Part shown: piece after piece, positions 1 to 8,576 of the stretch
How the letters are laid out: the number at the start of each line of letters is the position of its first letter
Numbering within the stretch: the stretch's first letter is position 1
Source: an uncultured Lachnospiraceae bacterium
GTDB lineage: Bacteria > Bacillota > Clostridia > Lachnospirales > Lachnospiraceae
NCBI GenBank assembly: GCA_910585965.1
Contig: CAJUHH010000001.1
Coordinates: 404,184 to 468,183, forward strand
Direction of reading: 5' to 3'
DNA: 64,000 bases
The notes under the pieces: model-generated
What the model was told of the DNA's origin: nothing
Databases searched by the model: none
What the model saw: the letters and a program-made list of their open reading frames with translations, nothing else
Program-made: the position numbers and the translations under genes

Positions 1-366
1 GTAGCTTTTTGCATTGCTGTCATATTGTTTTTTGTATGTGCCATAATCATAACCCATGACGCGCATCGGCATAGCATAGTGTATATGCTCCTGTGACTCT
101 ATTCCAAGCATAACTAATTCCACGCCGTATGCTGTGGATTTTTTGCATATTTTTATGTTGTCCCTGGCTGCCTTGATACTTTCGGAATAGTCCCTGTGTT
201 CTAGTAAAGAGGATTCTTCCGTATCCATATCTTTCAGTTCATCAGGGAGGATTACCTGTTCCCCGTCAAACAGGGCTGCATTAAAGAAGTCGGCAAACTG
301 CCCGTTATGGCTCCAATAATTCTTTAAAACGGTATCTGGCTTTAAATCCTGTGTTTTCCTTGCCAT
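1..366 (-). CDS. Rpn-like PD-(D/E)XK nuclease / transposase-like protein, N-terminal part
   Basis: The first 122 codons are visible; the rest runs off the left edge. The start is ATG at 366, preceded by AAAGG. The sequence has the family-typical opening HNGQFADFFNAALFDG and the segment MRVMGYDYGTYKKQYDS. These are characteristic of the Rpn/YhgA-like family (recombination-promoting nucleases often labelled putative transposase) that is abundant in Lachnospiraceae. The nuclease core lies C-terminal to the visible part and cannot be checked. The gene is the last visible member of a minus-strand series beginning at 4,683. The family assignment is by recognition and the function is inferred. Confidence 0.65.
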   Translation of the reverse strand, partial: MARKTQDLKPDTVLKNYWSHNGQFADFFNAALFDGEQVILPDELKDMDTEESSLLEHRDYSESIKAARDNIKICKKSTAYGVELVMLGIESQEHIHYAMPMRVMGYDYGTYKKQYDSNAKSY

Positions 367-474
367 TTTGAAGTGCCTTTCTTTTGTGTAATTGTAGTAT
401 ACTATTAAACTATAGTGGTTTCAAACAAGCTTAAGTTGTAAGAAATAAGCTTATATACTTAAAATCGGCTATTT

Positions 475-747
475 TTACTGTCCTGTATAATAGAATTCTT
501 CAAAAATTTTTTCGCATTCCTCAATGGTCTGCAGATTATAATGCCCATAGTGGAGGCCTTGGCTGGATTCATTCCATGCCGTCCATACGGCAAAGGTTCC
601 GTCCGATTTTTTAGCCGATACCATCCAAAGGTAGCCATCTTTAGGATGGAAGGATTTTGGCCTGATTTCCAGTACGGTGTAATCAGGCAGGTATTTTTTA
701 AAATAAAGCTCTATATGTTCTCTGATTTTTGATATATCCTTGCTCAT
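475..747 (-). CDS. Hypothetical protein (90 aa)
   Basis: I do not recognise this protein. It is soluble and slightly acidic, with no signal peptide or membrane segment. Aromatic residues are frequent (YLWMV, VWTAWNESS, HYGHYN) and a helix-like C-terminus is rich in Glu. Its ATG overlaps the stop of the J-domain gene (ATGA, 744-747), so the two are translationally coupled and probably act together. It sits in the minus-strand accessory operon of the mobile element. Coding status is supported by the coupling; the function is unknown. Confidence 0.7.
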   Translation of the reverse strand: MSKDISKIREHIELYFKKYLPDYTVLEIRPKSFHPKDGYLWMVSAKKSDGTFAVWTAWNESSQGLHYGHYNLQTIEECEKIFEEFYYTGQ

Positions 748-1262
748 AGATGTTCGATCCTCCTGTTTTTTTCTTTTTGCTCGTTAGCTTTAAATGTCAC
801 TTCCATAGAGCCGTATTTTGCTCGTATATGGGCCATAGATGTAGGCTGTGAAGAAAATCTGTGGTAATCGTCAAAATGCTTGTACCACATCCGTTTCTGC
901 CTTGCCCAGCGGAAGCCTAAGGTTTTTAATTTCCTGCGGTAGTCGTAGCAGTCGGATACCCATATCCATACGCCGATGACTTCAACAGTGATATTTTTAA
1001 ATCTGGAAAGCTGGAGGATGGTATCCCTGATTTGGGCATCCTTCTGCCAGTCATACTGCTGTTTTTGTTTGGCGGTGGCATTGCCGTATGTGTCTTTATG
1101 TTCAAAATTATTTTTTATCTTTTTGAACAGTGTGTCATATTCTGCATTGATTTCTTTGATGGCCTCTTCCAAGCCGCCGTTGTCTGGGTGGTGCATGGTA
1201 GCAAGCTTCCTGTATTCCTTCCGCAGATCCTGCAATGTTTCTATATTCTGGAACCATTTCAT
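744..1262 (-). CDS. J-domain (DnaJ-like) protein of mobile element
   Basis: This 172-aa protein starts with a short J-domain. LRKEYRKLATMHHPDNGG, at about residues 12-29, contains the HPD tripeptide that stimulates Hsp70 ATPase. The remainder (about residues 60-172) is a basic, Trp/Tyr-rich region without a zinc finger or the usual DnaJ C-terminal domains. That places it among the small J-proteins carried by ICEs and phages rather than with housekeeping DnaJ. The start is ATG 1262 behind AAAGGATGAG. It overlaps the next gene by 4 bp. A role in remodelling host Hsp70 during transfer or replication is inference only. Confidence 0.75.
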   Translation of the reverse strand: MKWFQNIETLQDLRKEYRKLATMHHPDNGGLEEAIKEINAEYDTLFKKIKNNFEHKDTYGNATAKQKQQYDWQKDAQIRDTILQLSRFKNITVEVIGVWIWVSDCYDYRRKLKTLGFRWARQKRMWYKHFDDYHRFSSQPTSMAHIRAKYGSMEVTFKANEQKEKNRRIEHL

Positions 1263-1350
1263 AGTTTCTCATCCTTTTCTTGTTCCTTGAAGCTGTAATA
1301 GCTGCTCCCGCCGATAATAATATGGTCTGTCAGGGGGATGCTTCTGCTGG

Positions 1351-1872
1351 CTATGCTTTCCAGTTTTCCAGCGTGTTCAGGAACTGTATCCTGCTAAAAA
1401 TGGCATCCAACTGCCTGTTTGCCATGGAGCGGAGTTCATGGACAACATTCTGCTCTGCCTGTGCTTTGACTTTCTTCCAGTTGGTTATCAGGTATTCCAG
1501 CGTATCTGTCTGGATAAAAGTTGTTATCTCATCTCCGTAGCCGAAAATGAGGCCTTCGTATTTCCTGTCTAAGACAGAATGCTTTTGGAATGCGAGTCTG
1601 TCTTCCAACAGGACGAGGGGTATGGTGTTGTTTTTGCTGTCCTTGGTGTCATAATAAAATTCTTTTTCAAGCTTAATTTGGAGCCTCCCGCTTATGTAAA
1701 GGGAAATATCCTTTGGGATGATTTCTAACAGGCTGTCAAAATAGCCTTTTATAGAGCAGAGGGTGGCATTCAGCTGGCCAAGCTCCAGGCTTGCATATTC
1801 TGTTTTTATGTTATGGAATTCTTTTTTTGTTTTTTGGTAAAGTCTGCTTAAAGCAATGATTTCTTCTGTCAT
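1351..1872 (-). CDS. Hypothetical protein (173 aa)
   Basis: The protein is mostly helical. It has an N-terminal coiled-coil-like stretch (LYQKTKKEFHNIKTEYASLE), a central acidic region and a C-terminal amphipathic helix. The start is ATG 1872, preceded by AGGAAGGA at ideal distance; an upstream in-frame ATG at 1914 lacks a ribosome site. It lies 54 bp downstream of the DUF262 gene and 88 bp upstream of the J-domain gene in the same minus-strand series. I do not recognise a family. Confidence 0.7.
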   Translation of the reverse strand: MTEEIIALSRLYQKTKKEFHNIKTEYASLELGQLNATLCSIKGYFDSLLEIIPKDISLYISGRLQIKLEKEFYYDTKDSKNNTIPLVLLEDRLAFQKHSVLDRKYEGLIFGYGDEITTFIQTDTLEYLITNWKKVKAQAEQNVVHELRSMANRQLDAIFSRIQFLNTLENWKA

Positions 1873-1926
1873 GTCGTTCCTTCCTAAAAGAGGGATGCGG
1901 CGGTTTTGCGGCATCCCTGGGTATAG

Positions 1927-3102
1927 TTATGCTGTTTCTGCATTTTCCATCGGAAAGTTTTCGGGGTCTTCTGGATTCTTTTCCAAAAGCGCGGGTTCTT
2001 CGGAGGGCATATTTCCTTCCGACATAGAATCTGCCCCTTCCTTTTGCACAGGGGTTTCTTCCAGCTCAAAATACTGCCTGAGGCTGCCCTCCATGATCTC
2101 AATCCTTTTTAGGGTCTTCTCCTTCTTGATGCTTCCTGAGGAGCAGTATTCCTTGTATTCCCCGTAGCATTCTGCAAAGAAGTAGGAGAACCAATGCCTG
2201 AAATACATGGGTCCAACGCGGTAGATGCCCTTTGCCGTATCGTAATTGTCTCCCATGGCGGTATCGGCCGCGAGGAAGACAATGGGAATGTTGATCTTTT
2301 TCAGCATATTTTCCTTTTCAGGGAATGCCTTCTCCAAGTAGTCGATGATATCAAACAGCCGCTCCTTCTGTTCCTCCGAATAATTGTTTTTGATGGATGC
2401 GGCATACTGCATGGTTTCATCAGCAGAAATGGATGCGTATTCATACCCTGAATATCTGCTGTCTATGAGCATCATTGCCTGCAGCAGGGTGCATAGGTCA
2501 TCGGACTTCCTCCGCTGTAAGGCGGAAAATTTGCAGATTTCCGAAAAGAACTTGTCCGACAGGATGGATTTGATGAAGGCTGCGTTTTTTACCCCGCATA
2601 AGGGCATTGCTTTCTGGGGCTTGGATAATGGGGTGCTGTTGTTTAAACGGAAGAAGATTTCTTCTGTCTGCTCATCATCCGCATCTTCAAAGCCATAGAC
2701 GGTAAATCGGAAGCGAAGTATATCCTGCTGGCATTCCATGTCAAGATCCGTGAAATATTTGCCTGCCAGTTCATAGGAGGTGCCGTCAATAACGACAGGC
2801 GGCGTTTCTTTGTCCAGCGGGTATCTCCCGTCTATATAATCAAAGACAGTGGTAAGCCGCTGTTTCCCGTCCAGAATGGAATAGGAGTAATCCTTTTCAT
2901 TTATGGGTTCCTTCAGGCAGTAGATGGGAGGCACAGGGATGTAGCCTGTGAGTATGCTGTGTATCAGCAGACTCTTTTTCAGTTTGTCGCCATCCCATTG
3001 TCCGCTTTGGCGTTGGATGGGGTTGGAAAAATCCAGTGTATGTTTGTCATCATTCATGCTCTTTAAGTTTTTGGCTGTCCATTTTAAGGTTGTAATAATC
3101 AT
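1927..3102 (-). CDS. DUF262 domain protein (GmrSD/ParB-like N-terminal fold)
   Basis: This 391-aa protein carries a DUF262 domain over residues about 8-230. Its hallmarks include ILDGKQRLTT (equivalent to the DGQQR motif of the family) and IFFRLNNSTPLSKPQKA. DUF262 forms the ParB/Srx-like nucleotide-handling half of GmrSD type IV restriction enzymes and of several stand-alone proteins. No C-terminal DUF1524 HNH nuclease domain (HxxP) is visible, so it is not a complete GmrSD enzyme. The C-terminus is Pro/Glu-rich (EEPALLEKNPEDPENFP). The start at 3102 follows AAAGGAG; the ATG at 3120 has no ribosome site. It may be an anti-restriction or transfer accessory gene of the element. Confidence 0.75.
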   Translation of the reverse strand: MIITTLKWTAKNLKSMNDDKHTLDFSNPIQRQSGQWDGDKLKKSLLIHSILTGYIPVPPIYCLKEPINEKDYSYSILDGKQRLTTVFDYIDGRYPLDKETPPVVIDGTSYELAGKYFTDLDMECQQDILRFRFTVYGFEDADDEQTEEIFFRLNNSTPLSKPQKAMPLCGVKNAAFIKSILSDKFFSEICKFSALQRRKSDDLCTLLQAMMLIDSRYSGYEYASISADETMQYAASIKNNYSEEQKERLFDIIDYLEKAFPEKENMLKKINIPIVFLAADTAMGDNYDTAKGIYRVGPMYFRHWFSYFFAECYGEYKEYCSSGSIKKEKTLKRIEIMEGSLRQYFELEETPVQKEGADSMSEGNMPSEEPALLEKNPEDPENFPMENAETA

Positions 3103-3171
3103 AGTATTTCTCCTTTGCAAAATAATTGTTTATGTTTTCTAAAATGGTTCCATCAATACAACGATGTGCAT

Positions 3172-3375
3172 TCAGGTTATAAAGATGCCGCATTCACGGG
3201 CAGTCTCATGAATCATTTCTATGCAGTCCTGTATGACAGATGCAGAATCAGCAAACAGAAGCCTTAAAAGATAATCTTCCGTATCATCCAGATTTTCCAA
3301 GGCAGAAAGGTAGTCGCTTTGCTTGCTGGTTAGCGCGGTGATAGATTTTAGCAGAATCCCGTTGGCATCTGCTGT
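3172..3375 (-). CDS. 67-codon open frame directly in frame after the ssb stop codon
   Basis: Immediately after the ssb TGA (3376-3378) the same frame stays open for 67 codons and ends at 3172. It has normal codon use and reads as a sensible helical, acidic protein (ALENLDDTEDYLLRLL near its middle, HETARECGIFIT at its end). There is no ATG near the beginning; possible starts are ATT, CTG or a later TTG, none with a good ribosome site. It may be a separate gene that lost its start, a C-terminal extension of SSB cut off by a point mutation, or a product of stop readthrough. The frame is seen; which option holds is unknown. Confidence 0.4.
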   Translation of the reverse strand, partial: TADANGILLKSITALTSKQSDYLSALENLDDTEDYLLRLLFADSASVIQDCIEMIHETARECGIFIT

Positions 3376-3714
3376 TCATCCGTTCTGCTTTTTTGGTTCC
3401 AGAAATTCCAGTGAATCCATTACGATTTCATTAGAATAGACTTTCTGGCCGTTCTTTTCATAATTGTTGTTTTTAAGCCTGCCGACAATCAGAAGCTTTG
3501 TTCCTTTGTTGCAATGCTTTTCTACGGCTTCTGCCAGCTTCCCCCAGCAGGAGCAGCGGAAGAAATCCGTTGGGTAGTTGCCCTGTTCATCCCTTCTCAT
3601 AGACATGTCTGGAACGGCAAAATTAAATACTGCATGTGCTGCGGGTTCGCTCCCCATGCTGAAAGTAGTTTTCGGCTCTTCGGTGAGCCTTCCTGTAACT
3701 GTAATTTGGTTCAT
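3376..3714 (-). CDS. ssb: Single-stranded DNA-binding protein
   Basis: This 112-aa OB-fold SSB has the opening MNQITVTGRLTEEP, the central FNFAVPD and DFFRCSCWGKLAEAVEKHCNKG (the usual D(Y/F)F.(V/C)..WGK.AE pattern), then IVGRLKNNNYEKNGQKVYSN. It is shorter than chromosomal SSB: it lacks the Gly/Gln-rich linker and the acidic DDDIPF tip and ends in EPKKQNG. Such short SSBs are common on conjugative elements, where they protect transferred single strands. The start at 3714 is chosen because AAAGGATGG lies at the right distance; the upstream ATG at 3726 overlaps that site. Confidence 0.9.
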   Translation of the reverse strand: MNQITVTGRLTEEPKTTFSMGSEPAAHAVFNFAVPDMSMRRDEQGNYPTDFFRCSCWGKLAEAVEKHCNKGTKLLIVGRLKNNNYEKNGQKVYSNEIVMDSLEFLEPKKQNG

Positions 3715-3804
3715 GTGTAATACCATCCTTTCTTATCATTTTGCTTTGTTGCAAAAGCTTTCTAAAATTCCTTGTTAGAAGTTTTTCCGTAGGCGGCATC
3801 CAGC

Positions 3805-4683
3805 CTATAAGATAAAGCCCGTGTCTTTACTGTAGTAATAGGCTTTTGTGCCAAGTATTTCTCCTTCCTGCACCTGTGTTGCATTAACCTGCTGGTTTAT
3901 CTGCGTAATGGTGTCTATGTCGGAGCTGTCAGGGGTCGGAACCAGCAGGGCTTCATGCACGGATGAGAATATGACATAAAAATTGCCGTGCTTTTCTGCA
4001 AAATCTTCCAGAATATCGCTGAACAATACTGTGGATGCCCCCGACAGTTTCTGCTTGTTCGTCATTACCCACATCGGCATATCTGCCGTCCTGCTTGCTC
4101 TAGGGGAGGGGCAAAGCCCTGCTAAGACTTCCCTCATGTTCCGAAGGTCTATGCCAAGCAGTTCCCTTGTATTCTGAAGCGCAAGGGACAGCAGGGCATC
4201 CTTTTCAATGTGCCACATATCCAGAAGGCTGTTGTGGACTAAGAAGCTTGCCGTTTCCGCCCCCTGTGTTCCGACAAGGCATCGCACAGTGACGGCGAAA
4301 TCATCAAGGAACATGGAATGAGGGATATCTTGCAGCAGTTCCATGTTAAGGTGCCTGTTAATCAGCTCCACATAAAGGCGGCCTTTGGTATAGGAAAAAT
4401 TTTTGACAGCAGCAGCGTTAAAATGGTTTGGGTGCATTTTTATGCTGTCATAACCCCGCAGGATTTCATTGATAACATCATCAAATGATGCACCGTTTTC
4501 CAGATCCGCATAAAAGGGATCCAGATAAATTGAGGGCGAGATACAGCTTCCATCCCGTAAGATGGTTAAGCCGTCCAGCTTCTGGTTGGTCTTTAGGACC
4601 TGTCGGAAGGAGATATGGTATCCATCCCCTAATTTTCTGGAAAGTGCTTCCATAATCGATTGTTTCATTGCTTTTCTGTCCAT
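3805..4683 (-). CDS. DUF5688 family protein
   Basis: This 292-aa soluble protein resembles the DUF5688 family found on conjugative elements and chromosomes of Lachnospiraceae. Features include the N-terminal VLKTNQKLDGLTILRDG followed by SPSIYLDPFY. Near the C-terminus come MWVMTNKQKLSGASTVLF and FYVIFSSVHEALLVPTPD. The biochemical role of the family is not known. The start ATG 4683 is preceded by GGGAGAAACAC; the in-frame ATG at 4728 is not. It is the first gene of the minus-strand accessory series and precedes ssb by 90 bp. Confidence 0.75.
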   Translation of the reverse strand: MDRKAMKQSIMEALSRKLGDGYHISFRQVLKTNQKLDGLTILRDGSCISPSIYLDPFYADLENGASFDDVINEILRGYDSIKMHPNHFNAAAVKNFSYTKGRLYVELINRHLNMELLQDIPHSMFLDDFAVTVRCLVGTQGAETASFLVHNSLLDMWHIEKDALLSLALQNTRELLGIDLRNMREVLAGLCPSPRASRTADMPMWVMTNKQKLSGASTVLFSDILEDFAEKHGNFYVIFSSVHEALLVPTPDSSDIDTITQINQQVNATQVQEGEILGTKAYYYSKDTGFIL

Positions 4684-5439
4684 ATGTGTTTCTCCCTTCA
4701 GATATGTTCGGACGAAAAAAGCAGCCATCTTTTCTGATGTCTGCCAGTTCCATAGTTTTTAGGCATCATATGTGCTTGTGCTGGTTCTGTCCAGCGGTTA
4801 CAGTTGTGGTATTTCTTTAAAACCTGCTATTCGCCAAAATAGTCTTACACTGTATATTATAGAAAAAGTGGGGAGGAAAATAAGAAGAGATGCAGATAGG
4901 ATCTTGTATGGAGGGATATTATCTCAATATAAAGGAATTTATTAAAATGCTTTTTTTATAATGACAGTGTATAGAGAGAAGGAATCATCAACCTCTTAGC
5001 AGGCTAAGAGGTTTGAATGCTAAAAGCATTCTGTTTTGGTCTTCTTACGAAGACTCAAATCATTTTTGATTATTTGAAAAGGAGCCTCCAAGCAGGGCAT
5101 TCATCCACTATCTATACGCTTTTTAGAATATCAGGGTGCTGTTTAGCAATGTTTAAAAGGAGATGTTTTCACAGTTCCATACAGGGTACGGGATACATGG
5201 TATCCTGCAGACCTGCTTACCGCCGACTTAGTTGACATCAGGATGCTTTGTTCGCAGAGCAGCATTACGAGGAAAGTGGATATATAGGGAAAGAAATAGT
5301 TAGGATAGATGATAAAAAAGGGTTTGCCTGAAGGAATCAGGTAAAGAGCAAAAATGAAAATTTTTGGCGGGGATGTCTTTTATTGATATTCCTGCTTTTT
5401 TATATACATAAAAATGTTCTGGAATAGGAGGTGAAGCAA
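4684..5439. other. Hairpin-rich divergent intergenic region (possible oriT or regulatory region)
   Basis: No convincing gene is present between the divergent genes at 4,683 and 5,440. Four perfect or near-perfect small inverted repeats follow each other: AACCTCTTAGC/GCTAAGAGGTT at 4990-5013, GAATGC/GCATTC at 5015-5031, GTCTTC/GAAGAC at 5039-5054, and GGATAC/GTATCC at 5191-5205. None has a proper U-tract. Such clusters occur at origins of transfer and at divergent control regions. The neighbouring wHTH gene at 5,440 fits either reading. The nick site and relaxase are not identifiable. Confidence 0.35.
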
Positions 5440-6045
5440 ATGAAGGAACATATTAAACACTGGTATCCAAAGGATGGGAGATTTTTTAAGGTGCTTTCCA
5501 TAGCAGGAAATATCAGGCAGGAGGATGCCGCTAAAATAGACATTTCTGCAAGTAGGCTCAAAAACATGGAGAAGGACAAGCTGATTGAGAAAGTGACTTA
5601 CCCATCAAGATATAATAAGAATCCAAGAAGCAATGTAAGCTATGCGCTGACAAAAAAGGGAAAGGATTTCGTCAATAAAAAATATGGGATAGACAGATGT
5701 CAGAATGCCCATGCTGTGGAGCATAACTGCAAGGTGGCAGAAGTTATATGCAATCTGGACAAAAGGGAAATTGACACGGTACAGGCAGAATGGCAGACAA
5801 GGAATCAGATGAAAGAGACACTGAAGCAGATGAGGCAGGAGGGCGATTATGACCAATATGATTATTACATGGATCTGTGGAAAGCAGGGCTTGTCAGTGC
5901 CGCGGATATGGCATACATTTCCGTCAAGACAGGGGAGATGGTATGTTGTGAGGTGGTAACAAACAGTTATAAAGATTCAGATATACAGGCAAAAGAGTAT
6001 TGCGGGGAAATCCTGCAGACGGAGATTGAGTATGTGAGGGTGTGA
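5440..6045 (+). CDS. Winged-helix protein, replication-relaxation-like
   Basis: This 201-aa protein has an N-terminal winged helix-turn-helix (about residues 14-75: VLSIAGNIRQEDAAKID, then SRLKNMEKDKLIEKV). A mixed domain containing NAHAVEHNCKVAEVICNL follows. The layout resembles Replic_Relax-type proteins encoded near mobilisation genes, which bind DNA at oriT or replication regions. The similarity is by eye and weak. The start ATG 5440 has AGGAGG 8 bp upstream. It is transcribed away from the hairpin-rich region at 4,990-5,205, which would be its natural binding site if the assignment is right. Confidence 0.5.
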   Translation: MKEHIKHWYPKDGRFFKVLSIAGNIRQEDAAKIDISASRLKNMEKDKLIEKVTYPSRYNKNPRSNVSYALTKKGKDFVNKKYGIDRCQNAHAVEHNCKVAEVICNLDKREIDTVQAEWQTRNQMKETLKQMRQEGDYDQYDYYMDLWKAGLVSAADMAYISVKTGEMVCCEVVTNSYKDSDIQAKEYCGEILQTEIEYVRV

Positions 6046-6088
6046 AATAAAGTTTATATATCCAAATATGGATGAAAGGATAAAATGA

Positions 6089-6793
6089 ATGATAAAAGAA
6101 TTTGAAGGAAGTAAAAAAATAATAGACGACATAAAATTAATATATGGTAATTGCTTGGAAGTAATGCAGGGTATGTCTGATAAAAGTGTAGATCTGATTG
6201 TTACAGACCCGCCATATTTGATAAATTATAAGAGTGCTATGGGATTAAACTGCAGGAATAGCAAGCCAATTTTAGGTGATAACGATTATAGTCTAATAAA
6301 AAGCTCTATAAAAGAAATGTACCGACTTTTAAAAGATAATTCAGCGGCCTATGTTTTTTGCAGCCCTAAAAAGATTGACTATTTTATAAGGTATTGCAGG
6401 GATGCTGGGTTTATTATAAAGAACAGCATAATCTGGGTAAAAAATAATTGGAGTGCGGGAGATCTGAAAGCAGCTTATGGAGGTCAATATGAAGTAATTC
6501 TTTTGCTAAATAAAGGCAGAAGATACATAAATGGGAACAGGCTGCCCGATGTTTGGTTCTTTGACAGGGTTGCCTTTCAAAATCAGTATCATCAAAATGA
6601 AAAACCTGTCAGACTTCTTGAACAGTGTATCGTAAAGCATTCGGACAGGGGAAATATTATTTTAGATCCCTTTATGGGTTCAGGCAGTACGGGAATAGCC
6701 TGTCTGTATACTGGCAGAAAATTCATAGGCATAGAAAAAGATGTAGATTATTTTGAAATTGTAAGAGAAAGGATAGAAAATGGGCAGTTTTAA
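6089..6793 (+). CDS. DNA methyltransferase, beta-class N6-adenine/N4-cytosine type
   Basis: This 234-aa orphan amino-methyltransferase has motif IV TDPPYLI at about residues 39-45, before the SAM-binding motif I DPFMGSGSTGIA at about residues 193-204. That permuted order defines the beta class (N6_N4_Mtase). The length is normal for a stand-alone enzyme without an added recognition domain. No restriction endonuclease is adjacent, so it probably modifies element DNA to escape host restriction, or is a relic of a restriction system. A 22-codon frame (start 6779) overlaps its end and continues past it (ending FVGGRIY), possibly the remains of a following gene. A hairpin terminator follows at about 6,886. 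Confidence 0.85.
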   Translation: MIKEFEGSKKIIDDIKLIYGNCLEVMQGMSDKSVDLIVTDPPYLINYKSAMGLNCRNSKPILGDNDYSLIKSSIKEMYRLLKDNSAAYVFCSPKKIDYFIRYCRDAGFIIKNSIIWVKNNWSAGDLKAAYGGQYEVILLLNKGRRYINGNRLPDVWFFDRVAFQNQYHQNEKPVRLLEQCIVKHSDRGNIILDPFMGSGSTGIACLYTGRKFIGIEKDVDYFEIVRERIENGQF

Positions 6794-6885
6794 AACAGAA
6801 GAATATTATGATTTTCAAGAATTTGTGGGAGGCAGAATTTATTAGTACTGTGGATATAACAAATTCTTCTATGAAAACAAGGGAA

Positions 6886-6922
6886 AGGCATCGGAACATA
6901 GTTTTCTAGTGCCTTTTTATTG
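6886..6922 (+). terminator. Probable terminator after methyltransferase
   Basis: AAAGGCA and TGCCTTTTT flank a loop of about 20 bases and are followed by ATT; the T-run lies on the plus strand. Confidence 0.5.
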
Positions 6923-6941
6923 TATGGAAAATAATAGAAGA

Positions 6942-7086
6942 AAATGTTGGAATTAGTTGACGAGGATATTAAGAAAATATAAAATAAGTATAAATATAGG
7001 GGAATTGATAAATCTTATATTTCTAAACAGTTAGAAAATAATTCTAGTACACTCTTTGATTCTTCATTTCCCAAATATAGTGAATG
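6942..7086 (+). pseudogene. Possible decayed coding fragment
   Basis: Two frames with protein-like composition join only by a frameshift: MLELVDEDIKKI ends at a TAA, and a second frame then reads KYRGIDKSYISKQLENN and ends in FPKYSE. Nothing is recognisable. The 6,794-7,219 interval otherwise holds only the terminator at 6,886 and AT-rich DNA. I list it because this part of the element contains several other relics. Confidence 0.25.
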
Positions 7087-7219
7087 AGAAAATATGAAAG
7101 GATTTATAAGTTCTGATAGAGAGGAAATTTTTCTTCTGCTATTTATCAGATATAACTTTGCAACTTATTAATTATGCAACTTTTGTGTCGAAATCATTAT
7201 TATGTCAGGAGGCACTTTT

Positions 7220-7441
7220 ATGTCTAATATTACAGAGGCAATAAATTTTATTATAGAAGAAGTTCGTCATGCTGTTCCTGAAACATCTGAAAAAAATGTA
7301 GAAAAGATAGAAATCATGTTACGGAAAGCAACACCTGATGAAGTTTATAGAGTCGCAGATATGTTTTATCGTTTTGATGCAAAAACCACATTTGAAATCA
7401 TAGGGGAAAGATATGGGAATATGGGCTATGTAACCAATTAG
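7220..7441 (+). CDS. Hypothetical protein (73 aa)
   Basis: This small acidic helical protein (ITEAINFIIEEVRHAVPETS, then KIEIMLRKATPDEVYRVADM) has no signal or membrane segment. The ATG at 7220 is preceded by CAGGAGG at proper spacing and is preferred over the ATG at 7202, which overlaps that site. It is probably cotranscribed with the next gene, which starts 30 bp downstream. No family recognised. Confidence 0.6.
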   Translation: MSNITEAINFIIEEVRHAVPETSEKNVEKIEIMLRKATPDEVYRVADMFYRFDAKTTFEIIGERYGNMGYVTN

Positions 7442-7471
7442 AGTGTGGGAAGAACTTAAGGGATTGTAAAC

Positions 7472-7924
7472 ATGGAATACATATGCGTCAGGAATGGACA
7501 TACAACTAAAGTAATGTATGATTTCCAGAAATTCAACAGTATAAGAGCAATTTATGAAGATGATGCACAGACTGGATTGCTGGCACTTTATGATGGAAAT
7601 GACACATTATATGATTTACAAATAGAGTCCAGACAAAGCGGAGGCGGAACAAATCTGCTCTTTGCATTGATTGAATTTTGCTTTGCAATAAGAAAAACAG
7701 AGGGAATAAAAATCCATAAGATAAGGGGGGATATGGTTCCAACAGACAGGGATATCAATAGAGAAATTTATAGGGCGATATATGATAAATTGGTAAGGGA
7801 ATTGAATTCCGACATCAAACTAAAATATTATAATGTCAATTACGAAGAACTGCCGTTTGACCAGGCATCGTATTCTCAAAAGTATAAAGGGAAAGTAAGA
7901 CATCTGGAATTTATACGTCCATAG
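7472..7924 (+). CDS. Hypothetical protein (150 aa)
   Basis: This soluble protein has an alternating strand/helix pattern, including LLALYDGNDTLYDLQIESRQ, then GGGTNLLFALIEFCFAIRK and a C-terminal basic tail. I do not recognise a family. It follows the 73-aa gene by 30 bp in the same direction. The inverted repeat CAGCCTATTATAGGCTG lies just after its stop but lacks a U-run, so termination there is uncertain. Confidence 0.65.
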   Translation: MEYICVRNGHTTKVMYDFQKFNSIRAIYEDDAQTGLLALYDGNDTLYDLQIESRQSGGGTNLLFALIEFCFAIRKTEGIKIHKIRGDMVPTDRDINREIYRAIYDKLVRELNSDIKLKYYNVNYEELPFDQASYSQKYKGKVRHLEFIRP

Positions 7925-8121
7925 GACAGCCTATTATAGGCTGCCTAAATAAGAGTAAAATGTTCGTTTGGATTTTCCAGCGGATGCTGAATGAAAAATT
8001 CCTTTTCAGAAGGGCAACTGTTTGAACGGATCAGAGACCAATAGGCACTGGAATAGACGGCATGGTTGTATGCGGTACAGCTTCTGAATTCACCTAACGG
8101 ATGACCAGGGAGAGCACCAAT

Positions 8122-8481
8122 CTAATCAGGATCTGTTTTACCTAGCTGTTCATCATTTAATATCTGATACAGCCTGATTAATTCCGCAAGGCCGAAAGAA
8201 AAATCAGAATGTGCTAAAAATTCATTACCAAGATGCTGTCTGCATGATATAAAGCTGTTATCTTTATGGACTGGGATGCCTTTGTCTTCCATATAGGATT
8301 TTAATATCTCTGTTGTGAGCTTTAGTATGTAATAGAGGGAACTTTCTATTTCAGTAGGAAGTTGGCCTGCATCTATCATTTGCTGTATTTTGATAGAAGG
8401 GAAATAAGTCATTTTTTCAAGATGCTGGTAAAGAAGGAAAAGTTTTATATTTTCTTGGATTAGTTTGTCTTCATTTGTCAT
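8122..8481 (-). CDS. Hypothetical protein (119 aa)
   Basis: This all-helical soluble protein (KLFLLYQHLEKMTYFPSIKI, LYYILKLTTEILKSYMEDKG) has no signal or membrane segment. A ribosome site AAGGAG precedes ATG 8481. It is the only minus-strand gene between 5.4 and 21 kb apart from relics, so it is its own transcription unit. No family recognised. Confidence 0.6.
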   Translation of the reverse strand: MTNEDKLIQENIKLFLLYQHLEKMTYFPSIKIQQMIDAGQLPTEIESSLYYILKLTTEILKSYMEDKGIPVHKDNSFISCRQHLGNEFLAHSDFSFGLAELIRLYQILNDEQLGKTDPD

Positions 8482-8576
8482 AGTGGATCTCCTTTTTGTT
8501 TTATGTTATGCGGTTACGATAGAGGAAATTTAATAAAAAGGAATGAACAAAATATAAAGCTTCGGAGAAATATCTT

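Noticed and set aside
1927..3102. Complete GmrSD-type restriction enzyme
   Set aside because: Only the DUF262 half is present; no DUF1524 HNH domain is found in the gene or its neighbours.
5017..5235. 72-codon frame on the plus strand
   Set aside because: No ribosome site, runs through several hairpins, and composition is not protein-like.
7925..7945. Inverted repeat CAGCCTATTATAGGCTG as terminator
   Set aside because: No T-run on either strand at the proper place; left as an unexplained dyad.
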